DNA of 26,098 nt from Thamnocephalis sphaerospora (Eukaryota > Zoopagomycota > Zoopagomycetes > Zoopagales > Sigmoideomycetaceae): NCBI GenBank assembly GCA_003614735.1, contig KZ992619.1, positions 1 through 26,098 on the forward strand, in the 5' to 3' direction. Below, piece by piece: positions 1-9,105 of the stretch. A program made the translations under genes and the position numbers. Below the pieces are notes generated by a model, which ran no database searches, was not told where the DNA came from, and saw only the letters and a list, made by a program, of their open reading frames with translations. Numbering within the stretch: position 1 is the first letter of the stretch; every line of letters starts with the position of its first letter.

Positions 1-730
1 TGGCGTATCACGAACCTCCGCATGGTCGACTGCAATAAATAGAGGTTACCTGTAGGGAAATGCAGCCCTTAGCGCACTGTCCATGTGTTACCTCGCCTTA
101 CGCCGCCGCCGCCACCACCTACCGAACATCATCGCGCACACTGGTCAGGGGAAAGTCAGGGCCATAGGGACGGCCTGTCTCTGGGTTGAGCGTGCAGGGC
201 GAAGCGGTGCCGTAGGGCGATCCAAGGACGTTGGCGCAAAAGATAAAGAAGCGCGTTGGATCAAAGGCACGGTTGCGGCCAAGCAGTGGCGCCCACCTGC
301 ATGGTTCACGTTGGCATGTAAGAGGGTGGCACAAGCGATATGGCGCCCGATACTATCATATCAGCACCTACCAATCCTCTACGTCTGCCGAACCGCTCAG
401 GGCATGGCAGATAACCATGGCGTTGGTGCCCTTTTCGTTGAGGCGGCCCCATGTCTTGAAGGCCACGGGCACGTCGCGCAGTAGGTGGCCAGATTCCAGA
501 CGGAATTCGCTGACAATCGCCAGACGCTGTACGGTCACTAGCGAAAAAAACGGGTTCTCGGGCTGGGAAGCGGGCACAGTGCTATCGTCTAGCGGTACAA
601 CTGCGGTAAGCACTACTGCTGCTACTGCTACTGCTACTGCTACTGCTACTGCTACTACTGCTACTGCTACTACTGTTAACGCGCGTTACTTACCAACAAA
701 GCGGACGCTAAGATCCATATCAACCGGCAT
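1..730 (-). CDS. MET2: Homoserine O-acetyltransferase, 5' part
   Basis: Transfers acetyl from acetyl-CoA to homoserine in methionine synthesis. It is an alpha/beta-hydrolase-fold enzyme. Exons on the minus strand: 730-694, 600-372 and 296-123; a donor (GTAGGT) opens at 122 and the rest lies in or beyond the left edge. The joined protein has family signatures: an N-terminal FKTWGRLN segment, the HALSGSADVEDWW block (rebuilt exactly across the 75-nt intron 297-371), then SPYGTASP, GRPYGPDFPLT and RDDVR. The catalytic GGSMGGM serine motif would come next and is not in the window. I start at the ATG at 730 because an in-frame TAG lies upstream and the GTG at 613 is not a credible eukaryotic start. 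That first 37-nt exon has a strong GTAAGT donor. The intron 601-693 is almost entirely a triplet microsatellite (see findings). No clear exon after 122 was found, so the left end is partial. Confidence 0.92.
601..693 (-). other. MET2 intron filled by an AG-triplet microsatellite
   Basis: Intron with a GTAAGT donor at 693 and a terminal acceptor ACCGCAG ending at 601. Positions 612-674 are 21 triplets that read AGT or AGC on the minus strand, so AG dinucleotides recur every 3 nt. A possible branch site (GTTAAC) lies before the array. Every AG leaves the same reading phase and no stop is created, so early acceptors would add Val/Ala residues without a frameshift. Confidence 0.75.
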
Positions 731-1499
731 GATGGCAAAATCAACAAGAGATAGGGTAGGGTGGCTGCGCGGCTATGAGCAGTTGCGTGTGAGGAAGCAA
801 GAAGCGCGGCGACTGTCCGAGAAAGCCGGTCCTTAAAACGGCGTTTCGACCGTGGCAATCAGGGATAAGGCGACCACGCGGTGGCAACACGAGATGGCTG
901 CAGCGACTAGTCGCGTCACAGTGGGCGTTGGGCGCTATGCAGCGAAGCGTGGGACGGACTGCGTGCGACAAAGCAGTGACGCGCGTGTTTGTTACGTGAA
1001 TGAGGCTGCTATGGTGGCGCAGGATGGTCGATGCAGGAGCGCCATGGATGCTCGTGTCGAGTAGAGCGCGGCATGGCGGTGTCTTGCTGGTCTTTTTCGC
1101 CGTCCCGTGATGCATCACAACATGTCTCAGCGCGAAGACGCCATCATCGTCCAATCAGCGTGCGCCAAAGTTCTCCATATCCCGACTTGATCGTAGCATC
1201 TCCGTCAACGCTTACTCACACACCCACACCCATAGGGCCAACATGGGCCAGAAGACTACTCTGTACGCAAAACGGTGCTTTATGCTAGCCAAACAACAGT
1301 GGGACAAATAGCATGCCAAACACTCGCACACACGCGGCAAGTGTCGGCAGTAGGTACGCAACAACGAGCCACCTAAAGGCGCAGGGAAGTGCGGCCATAG
1401 GATTTGTACAGCGGCGCCACGGTGGTACGCGCGTGACGAAAAGAATAGAGAAAGAAAGAAATGAAATAAAACAGCGCAGAGACAGGCCAGCGGCCAAAA
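731..1499. other. Intergenic: MET2 upstream region and kinase 3' flank
   Basis: No gene is supported here. ORFs in this stretch are rich in Cys, His and Arg and resemble nothing. It should hold the MET2 promoter and the kinase 3' UTR. A CCAATCAG element sits at 1151-1158, about 420 bp upstream of the MET2 start. A pyrimidine-rich minus-strand tract lies around 1436-1475, just after the kinase stop, and could instead belong to a last kinase intron. Confidence 0.5.
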
Positions 1500-4400
1500 C
1501 TATTGGACATGGAAGGGTGCGCTCACCGCAATGGCCGCCGCAGAAACGGCGGATTTGGGTGACCTCTGATCGTACCCGGAGGAGGCGCTTGAGCGGCGCG
1601 CGTGCCGACCGTGCGGCAGAAAGCGCCCAACAAGCTTCTGGCAAGTTAGGCGAAGGCGATGAAGTGCCACTCGCGGTGCCGGTACCGGCGCCTTTTTCTC
1701 GCAACACTCGTACTTGATTTTTTCGGCATTGGCGCTGAAGCGCACCAAATTGCGGTCCTGTGCAATGGTCCTGCGCTGGGCAAGACGGTTTACGGGCGTA
1801 CGACTGCTAGGCCGACATTTCTCGCTTTGATCCTTTCTCTCGGCATGTCCGGCATTGGGTGCCGCCATGGGTGTCCAAGACGGGATATCCGAGGCTTTGG
1901 TGTCGGCGGCGGTAGTGCTACACACCTGCGCGACAGCCGATATGGCCAGCATGGAAACACACGCCAGTCCAATCGTAGCCGGCCCATGAATAAGGGTGTT
2001 GCCACTGTCTGGGAGCGCAAGGCCGTCCTTGACGTGCTCTAGAGCGGCCGTCAGACGTGGGCTAGCCCCTAGCGCGCAATAATCGCCAAAGCTGCTGCGT
2101 TCGGTGCTGTTGACCGCCGTCGGCTGCGATGGTGTCTGCCGTTGCGAGGCGTAGAATCGCTCGCGTTCCTCCTCGGAGGCACGCAGGGGGGTTGCGTCCA
2201 CAGCAAGGAGAGCAGCAGGATGTGCTGCGATGGCCAGGCTAGACTGAGTTTCACCCTGGCGACTAGCGCTAGCATCATCATCATCATCGTCACCATTAGC
2301 GTTATTGTTGTTGTTGTTGTTGTTGTTGTTGTCGACAACGGCTGACGTTCCGATATCAGACGACGGCGCCAATGACGCCGAGATGGACGGCCATGGTGAG
2401 GACGTGTCGTGCGACGCTACCGTTGGCACGCTGGCCATTGACCGCAAAGCATCATCATCGCAGGTCAGCGTCGGCTTATCGGTAGATTCGGCTACATCGT
2501 ACGTCTCCGATACGGTCGGCAACACCATCGATGCCGATCCTATCGTGCGGGATAGACTGCCTGGCGCAGTACTGCTACCATCAAGGGAAGCAGAGCGCTG
2601 GCTGAGCGGCATGCGACCATTGCATGCGTACTCGCGACGGCGTTCAGTAAATTCACGCCGCAGGCGAACGTCCTCGCACAGGTGATAGAGGCTGGTGATG
2701 GGGTGCTGACCAAGACGTGTATCCTGCAGAGCACGCAGGATACTGTCGCGACGATAGCCAAACGACATCAGATGCTCCACGCTCCGCTCGTTGGGAAACG
2801 GCACGGCCGCTGGACGCGATGGGTGGGCGACCAGCGGGATCTGCTGGTAACCCTGAACTGTCCATGCATGCGTGGCCACCTCCTGGATGGTGGCACGTCG
2901 GATGGGATCCACCAGCAGCATACGTGACAGTAGATCGGCCGCCTCTATTCGAGCAAATCAGGTTGCCGGTGCGTAAGCCGGTGCTACAGACCGCAAATAC
3001 AATCGTCACTACTACTTACCGGGAGAAACATGCGACGGCAGGTGATAGTCGCCACAGCATACTTTGTTACACAGCTGGCGTCCCTCCTTGGCATCAAACG
3101 GCAGACGGCCACAGAGCATCGCGTAGAGAACAACACCCAAGCTCCAAATGTCCACCTCTGGCCCGACGTACGGTACACCACGCAGCATCTCTGGGGCAGC
3201 GTAGAATGGCGAGCCGCAAAAGGTGTGCAGCAGGTGGTTGGCACGATACGTATTGCCAAAACCAAAATCAATCAGATACACTCGTGTACGTGTCGCGTCC
3301 AGCAACATGTTCTCTGGCTTCAGGTCGCGATGGATGATCGAGTGCTACCGCGTCATAGCAAGTAACCATGGTGAGTATGGGAATAAATGTCCTTGCAGGC
3401 GTTGGACCAGACTTCACTTACCTCGTGACAGTAACGTATGGCCGATACAATCTGCCGAAAGAAGCGGCGAGCCGTCGACTCGTCCAGACGACCCGAGCGC
3501 ACGATATAGTCAAAGAGCTCGCCGCCGCGCGCGCGCTCCATCACGACCACGTAGCGATCCTGCAGCACGCGCACTTCGCGCACTGGCATGATGCTAGGGT
3601 GATGAAGCAGCCCCATGAGGCGAACTTCACGCTCAGCATTGCGGCATTGCCGAGACGTTGTAAGCTGGGCCCGCTCGATGATTTTGACGGCTACTTCATC
3701 GCCAGTTGGAATGTGTACAGCGTGTCGCACCTGGCCGAACGCGCCCTCGCCCAGCTTCTCCAGCAGCCGATAGTCGTCTTCAAGCGGTGTGGTGGATAGG
3801 TTTAGCATGATGTCTGCTTTCTTGGCAGCGTCTAGCAAAGAGGTTGCCTCAGACGAGCTAGCCTGCTGGTGAGCAGGTTCTACCTTGGGCGACGTTGTTA
3901 TAGCTAGCTGCTCAGCGTCTGGACACGATGCGGTGGATACGTTTTGTGACGGTGTGCACAGCAGTGAGGTTGCGTTTACAGGTGTAGAGGACGGTCGAGA
4001 CGGACGAGCTGTTGCTGCTGCTGCTGCTGCTGCTGTGAGGCTACTGACCCGTGCAGCGTGATTGATGTACGCACGGTCGTGACCCGCAGTGGCGCGCACC
4101 ATCCGATTTGCGCTGGTGGATACCATGGTACGTGTGGTAAAACGACAACCCTGTGGCAACAGCAGCGGACTCTGTGCTTTTTTGGCCGCGGGTTCGCGGG
4201 TTTGGCACAGACCCTTGAGTGTGGATGCCACGTTCTGCGTCGGGCTAGCGTTGAGCTGTGCGTGCGCTTCCAGAAAGTGTTCGCCTACGACAGCCTGCGA
4301 CGTCTGTACCTGCAATCGTAGCATAGTAAAGATTAGCATGGTGCGTAAAAATCGTTTGGTTGGTAAAAAACAGAAAGCAGGAATAGCGCAAGAAAGGCAA

Positions 4401-4651
4401 ACGCGCCAGCGCCACAACGCTTCTTCAGTTGTTCTGCTGCTGCTGCTGCTGCTGCCGCCGCCGCTACCAGCGTGCATGCACCGATGCGCGCTTACCGGTG
4501 AACCTGGTGAGAACCACCTACTTTTGCGTTGTGAATCGGGTTGTGACGGTTCAGTGCAGGGGACGGGAGCGTTTTGCTCGCTCGCAAGAATGCTGCTGCT
4601 GGTCGTGCCCTGGAGACCGTGGTCGGAGAATGCTGTTTGGTGGTGTGCCAT
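1500..4651 (-). CDS. AMPK-related (KIN1/MARK-like) Ser/Thr protein kinase
   Basis: Cytosolic CAMK-group protein kinase, probably in polarity or growth control if it is a KIN1/MARK relative (inference). Exons: 4651-4496, 4309-3422, 3344-3020, 2944-1500, giving about 937 aa. An Ala- and Ser-rich N-terminus of about 230 residues precedes the catalytic domain. Seen: glycine loop GEGAFG (about 239-244), VAVK lysine (about 261), HRDLKPEN (353-360), DFG (374-376), activation loop with a Thr in LLHTFCGSP (about 389, the position phosphorylated by LKB1/Elm1-type kinases), and APE (398-400). After the domain comes a segment ending HPITSLYHL, like the tail of the KIN1/MARK catalytic region. The long C-tail carries 10 Asn then six Asp, encoded by microsatellites. 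I could not find a convincing KA1 domain, so the C-terminal exon structure is unsure. The 186-nt first intron (4310-4495) is in frame and stop-free, so it might be coding. Start: ATG at 4651; an in-frame TGA lies 33 nt upstream. Confidence 0.88.
2301..2332. repeat. GTT/AAC trinucleotide repeat inside the kinase gene
   Basis: About ten repeats encoding poly-Asn in the kinase C-tail, directly followed in the protein by an ATC/GAT-type tract (about 2271-2295) that encodes poly-Asp. It is in frame with the gene, so length changes would not break it. Confidence 0.9.
4011..4036. repeat. GCT/AGC trinucleotide repeat, poly-Ala of the kinase
   Basis: Triplet tract translated as a run of Ala in the kinase N-terminal region, upstream of the catalytic domain. 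One of several CTG/CAG-type tracts in the first 6 kb of the window. Confidence 0.88.
4310..4495 (-). other. Candidate in-frame intron of the kinase gene, with CAG repeat
   Basis: Donor GTAAGC at 4495, possible branch GCTAATC and acceptor GATTGCAG ending at 4310. The length of 186 nt is a multiple of three and there is no in-frame stop. Retention would add 62 residues, including a poly-Ser run from the CAG tract at 4434-4465. I favour an intron because the encoded part is Cys-rich and hydrophobic, unlike its surroundings. Confidence 0.6.
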
Positions 4652-5260
4652 TGGCGCTGCTAGCACAACAAATGACCGCACGGGTCATGGCACGCGCGAT
4701 ACCAGGACAGCGCAAAGGAGGAGGGGCGCACTGGTTAGCGACAGCATTAGCGGGCACATCGTGGCAGACCGGCCATCGTTGTGAGGCGTATGCAGTCCGC
4801 GCCAACACGCGTAGGGCTCCAACGCAAATGGCGCACCTGGCACAACAAATAGGATGCGTACGCAGTACGCAGAATGCAGGAGACCTCTCTAGCGCAAAGA
4901 AACGGTGATAGGACGTGGGGATATGATGGGTGCACATGGGCTAGAGGGCTACACCAAGGTCACCGTTTGAAGCCGCATGGGGGTAATAAAAGGCTCTGCG
5001 TAGCGCTGGCAGTCGATCGCTGGTTGTTAGGGCGGCGACGATGTACCTACACCGCGTTCTTCATCGGAGCGGCCAACGCTAACCTGAACCAGCCAGCCAG
5101 CGATGGATAACCAGGCCAGCCGTAAACGCAGTCACGCAAAACAAAAGAGTGCCCCTGGCCATGCATCATCTCTGTATATCGCAGAATCCCGACGAGGGTT
5201 CACCGGATGAGTGGATGAAGCGAAAATAGGCACGAGTGGATGTACATTGGATGCGATGGG

Positions 5261-5340
5261 TGCGCGTGAGTGTGCGCGTGAGTGCGTGAGTGCGTACGTG
5301 AGTGCGTGAGTGCGTGCGTGCGTGCGTGCGTGCGTGAGTG
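5261..5340. repeat. GTGC/GTGA minisatellite
   Basis: About 80 bp of imperfect GTGC, GTGA and GTAC tetramer repeats, with a pure GTGC core near 5311-5334. It lies in the gene-poor block upstream of the kinase start. ORFs through it (repeating Thr/His/Ala/Arg) are artefacts. Confidence 0.9.
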
Positions 5341-5761
5341 TGTGGATGGGTGAATGTTTGAAGCGGACTCGGGTGAGCGACAAGTGTGTGCGTACGACTT
5401 GTGAATCCACCAGGACGTACATTGCAGAAGCATGCGCGCGCTATCTATACGCACGCTGATCAAGTGACTACCGTGGAGGTTTGCGCTTCACAATGGCAGT
5501 ATTTTGCCAAAAAAAGCTAGAAAACCAGCTTGTGAAATAAAGATAGTCAAGACGATACAAAAAAGCGGTGAATGTGTGTGAGACGCAGATGGAAGCGTGA
5601 ATACAATGTAGCATGCAAATGTGCACACGTGCGGATGGTGGCGGCAGTATGGTACGCGGAGACCAAATCGCAACAGACTGCCAAGGCAAAAAAGGTACTG
5701 AAAATGCGTGGCCTAGCGGTACAGACTGAGGCGTGAAACTAGTCAAGAAAGCGAGAGAACG

Positions 5762-6040
5762 TCATAAAGCATAAGATATGCGAGCAAACAAGGCACCGGA
5801 AAGTTCGCCGATGCTGTAGAAATATAACGGCCGCACCCATGCAAAGTGCAAGCTTGTAAAGGGGTGCAACATGCAGCCAGCGGCAAGCAACGTTATCCAT
5901 ATAACGTACACGGCGCACCAAGGGGCGCTGCGCAGCGCGTCCATCAGTGCATACTGCTGCTGCTGCTGCTGATAACGTACCTGTATAGAGGCTGCGGTGG
6001 TGCTTTTTCCGTAAACCACTGCATAGATGGGAAGCGACAT
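5762..6040 (-). other. Doubtful 92-aa ORF with hydrophobic segments
   Basis: ATG at 6040 to TGA at 5762. The protein starts MSLPIYAVVYGKSTTAASIQ, then has a short Gln run from a CAG tract (5953-5970), then two hydrophobic segments that could cross a membrane. Composition is natural, unlike the overlapping 175-codon frame, which is Cys/His/Arg-rich. GTACGT, a donor-like hexamer, follows codon 20, so this may be parts of two exons of a larger gene. I recognise no family. It may be spurious. Confidence 0.28.
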
Positions 6041-6198
6041 CTTCCAAGAGGACGTAAGGCGGAACAAAAGTCGTGGCGTGTACTAATAGTGTGGGTGGGT
6101 GTAGACAATGTAGGGGAATACATGTTAAATGGCGCCGCGGCATGCCCAGCGCGCTGCAATTATACAAAATAGACATGTGTATGGGCCATAGGATAGTG

Positions 6199-6356
6199 CT
6201 AAGCATGGCGCGGCACGGCGTATGCATGAGTGCCACAACGGCCGCTTGACGTATACAGCAAGCCATCGCTAGCCATCGCCCGCTGCATGCTGTAAAACAT
6301 CACATTCTGGCTGTTGAGGGCGCACAGGGTGTCCGATATAGCGGCAGCGGCAGTGG
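6199..6356 (-). other. Coding-like exon candidate of unknown gene
   Basis: An open stretch after an AG at 6357-6358 reads ATAAAAISDTL, then about 35 residues of balanced composition containing ALNSQNVMFYSMQRAMASDG, and stops at 6199. No ATG begins the frame, so it would need to be an internal or terminal exon. It lies between the ATG exon candidate at 6919 and the ORF at 5762-6040. No family recognised. Confidence 0.22.
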
Positions 6357-6889
6357 CTCAATGGCCCCAACCAAGCTAGCGCGAATGCGTGGTCCAAAGA
6401 TGCAACGGGGAGGCGGACACAGGTCACGCCGAGCACACATAGCGCTGCAACTGCACGACGACTGCATGTGTTGCAGCAACAAGGGCATGACCGCTGGGCG
6501 AATGAAAAGCAAAAGTTTATCAGCACTGCTTGGCTGCATGCCTGGCTGTCACGAATAGATATGCTGGTGCTGCAGCACGGCAACGTTGTGTATCACCATA
6601 CATCATCGGCCCGACCCAGAGCAGGCCAGGAAGCAATGCTGCGTCCGAGAACCGCACTGGCTGCGAGTGATTTGTGGCCAACCAGCATACCGCCACACGC
6701 TAACCTCGCGTTTCAGCCCGCATGCGGTTTCACGACCTGATCACGCTGGCCAAGTGGTGCGCCGCCGAGCATGGTCTGCAAGGGAGTGCCGCCACGGGAT
6801 AAAGGGAGCCGGCGTGGACGGATGGTATCGCCTGTGCTGCCTTCGCCGTTGTGACCGCACACCACATTTCTGCCCTTTTCCTTCCATAC

Positions 6890-6919
6890 CTTGTTCTTTT
6901 TCTTCAGCAAAGACGTCAT
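6890..6919 (-). other. Candidate first exon of an unresolved gene
   Basis: ATG at 6919 followed by ten codons (MTSLLKKKNK) and then the donor-like AAG/GTATGG. Reading on, the frame stays open with a Gly/Pro/Arg-rich composition to a TGA near 6714. It might be the 5' end of a minus-strand gene that uses the coding-like stretches lower down, but I could not join them into a protein I recognise. Confidence 0.2.
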
Positions 6920-6927
6920 GTACACTG

Positions 6928-6933
6928 ACACAC

Positions 6934-6969
<36 letters not shown>

Positions 6970-6970
6970 A
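6928..6970. repeat. CA/TG dinucleotide microsatellite
   Basis: About 43 bp of mostly perfect CA repeats, interrupted near the ends by CACG and CATA. ORFs through it (Thr/His or Cys/Val runs) are artefacts. Confidence 0.95.
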
Positions 6971-7569
6971 CGCGTTGACCAGTCAAGTGAGCATGGAGGC
7001 GTGCTGTGACACAAATGCTACTGTTACGCGGGTCTGGGGGTGATACTAATCACCTCGGAAACAGTGGCGCCGCTGGCCAAAGGGCGGTGGCACAACTGGC
7101 GTAGAATCATAAACTTGTGTTTGGCACTTTATCTCTGTGCTGCTTTCCAACTGCTGGCCAACGAGGCGCCTTGCAAGCGCTTTAATAGCATGCTGCACAC
7201 ACATGCTGCTGGGTGCACAGACGATGCATGCAGTGCTACAAGTGTTGCACGGTAAAGAGCTGGCGGCGGCGGCGGTCGAGGCAGACGGATCGCAGATGGC
7301 GGCCTAATAATACGAAAAACAAACGGCGCAAACAAAGGCGTGCTTGGAAAGAAGAGCGATGAGGCGGGGGAAGAAGAAGAAGAGAGAAGCGTGGGTGCGC
7401 TTGCATGCGTTTCCTGAAACAATCCAATGGTAGGTATGCTCGGTACGGACAGCGGCAGGGGCGCTGCACCGTACAGTTTGACGGTCTAGGCATCCGGCAG
7501 GAGCAGGCGTAGTAGTAGCTGCTGCAACACTGTACAACGGTGCTACTGCGCCAGGGAGCGGGCAGCTCA

Positions 7570-9105
7570 TTATACTTTTACGGCGGTCGGCGTAGAAACG
7601 TTGGAGCCCAGTGGTGCATAGGTGATGCGTCGGTTGAACGGCACCATGACGACACGAGCTGCGTTCTCGCCCATCTCATCGGTCGGGACATGCTGCAAGC
7701 AAAACAGGCAGGGCGCACAGCAGCAGGTGCAGCAGAACAGCATCGAGAGCACGATAAACACCGGCACAAAAACAACGGCCATGCTGTGGCCAGCCGGGTT
7801 TTCCAGTTTCTCCACCAGCAGACCAATGAATGCATATACCAGCGTGACCGCCACCAGGAAGAGTGTGCCCAGCGTGACAAGCATCGAGACGCCCTGCGCA
7901 CGCGACTCTGCGTGGTCGATGGCGCGCAGTCGCAGCCAGGCAACCAGAAACAACAGTAGGTAGCGTACCGTGGCCAGATAGGCCGGGACAAAAACGGTTG
8001 GCCAGCCGGTCGCCAGCTGACCGTCCAGCTTGAGCACGATGAGCAGCGCGAGCGACACACGGATACACCACCACCAATAGGCGTTGACCAAAATGGCCGC
8101 CTGCAGCATGCGACGTTCTCGCCCCGACATGGCAACACCCGTGGCCGGATCGTCCGCAGGGATATCGCGAATGTCTGCCAGCGCCGATGCGCCATTGTTG
8201 ATAAAGTTGATGGCCTCCAGCGCCCAGTAGGGGATAAACACAGCGGCAGCCGACCAGAGAATGTGCCTGTCCTCGCGCAGCACAATCAGAATCTGAAAGA
8301 CAATGCAAAGTACCAGATAGCAGGTGACGGCGATACCGCGACGGCGTGCTTCGCGTGCGCGGCGTTGCTGCTTTGATTCACGCCTCGTCTTGGCGCCTTC
8401 CGTGCGCCCGCTGTGGCTGCCATCCTCGGTGGGTGTAGTGGTGGCCGCCACCTCTTCGTCATCATCGTCATCATTTACGCCGGATGATGACAACGAAGGA
8501 CGAAAGGCCATGGGCACCAGCCAGATGAGCAAAACAGCGTCCACCAGCCAGAGAGGCACAAAGACGGTACCCCAGGCCCATCGGTCGCTCTTGTCCACGC
8601 GCACCGAAAGCATCGCGCAAAAGACAATCAGCAGGCCAGACAGCAAGCTTGTGGCCATGAAACAGCGGCAGAGGATGGCCGTATAGTCTGGATCAAACAG
8701 CGCGCCCACCGGCGTGCCAGACATTTGCAGACCAAACTCGCCATAGCGATCGTAAATGGCGCGCTTCTTTGAATCGCTCAACACCTCGTAGGCATGGTTG
8801 ATGGCTTTGAACTGTGCGCGGTGGGAGGGACAGCGTAGGGCAGGATGCGATAGCAGAGAGTGTGACGTGGTTAGCAACGGCAGACATTACGTCAGAGCGT
8901 ACCACCATGGCCATTGCCATCGCCAAAAATCGACGTGTGTTGCCCTGCCTACCTGGTCAGCAGCGTTTGGATTCTTGTCTGGATGGTAGCGCAGCGCCAA
9001 TCTCCGGTAGGCACGTCGGATTTCGTCGTCGGCTGCACCTTTGGACACGCCCAACGTCTCATAGAGCGTGGTGGTGTTGAACTGGGCTGGATTTTGCGAA
9101 TCCAT
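7570..9105 (-). CDS. J-domain protein fused to TMEM185-like membrane region
   Basis: Membrane-bound Hsp70 co-chaperone candidate. Exons 9105-8953 and 8811-7570 flank a 141-nt intron and give 464 aa. Residues about 13-75 are a J domain: [28 protein letters not shown] with the HPD triad at 41-43, then [13 protein letters not shown] across the splice junction. About eight hydrophobic segments follow (near 100-121, 131-153, 209-229, 234-255, 289-311, 320-344, 358-383, 394-423). Four contain the same motif, VF(V/I)P followed by aromatic or hydrophobic residues (about 134, 242, 323 and 398), which I associate with the TMEM185/Fragile-X-F transmembrane family. A charged Asp-rich and Arg-rich loop (about 163-208) and a Cys-rich last helix are also seen. 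There is no Gly/Phe or zinc-finger region, so it is a type III J protein. Location in ER or Golgi membrane is inference. Confidence 0.9.

Larger units (their letters stand above)
4652..7569. other. Gene-poor 2.9-kb block with simple repeats
   Basis: No gene is recognised between the kinase start and the J-protein stop, although the 16 kb to the right is densely packed. It contains a GTGC/GTGA minisatellite (5261-5340), a CTG tract (5953-5970) and a CA repeat (6928-6970). On the minus strand several stretches look protein-like, and there are splice-like signals between 6919 and 5762, described separately. Nothing else is visible: no tRNA fold, transposase or terminal repeats. Confidence 0.6.

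Noticed and set aside
600-672. Using the first AG after GTTAAC as the MET2 acceptor
   Set aside because: It is in frame, but the intron would be only about 21 nt, too short for splicing. Later AGs in the ladder remain possible.
741-1154. 137-codon minus-strand ORF upstream of MET2
   Set aside because: It starts at a non-ATG codon or in low-quality context, its composition is unnatural, and it has no recognisable motif. It is probably promoter or 5' UTR.
5132-5463. ORFs with Thr/His/Ala/Arg repeats over the minisatellite
   Set aside because: Translation of a tetranucleotide repeat; every frame stays open for that reason alone.
5739-6266. 175-codon minus-strand ORF
   Set aside because: Its composition is dominated by Cys, His and Arg, and it runs through the CTG tract as poly-Ala. 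A neighbouring frame over the same bases looks more protein-like.
7578-8308. Long ORFs in other frames over the J-protein gene
   Set aside because: They are GC-rich shadows, full of Cys, Arg and Trp, of a gene identified with confidence in another frame.
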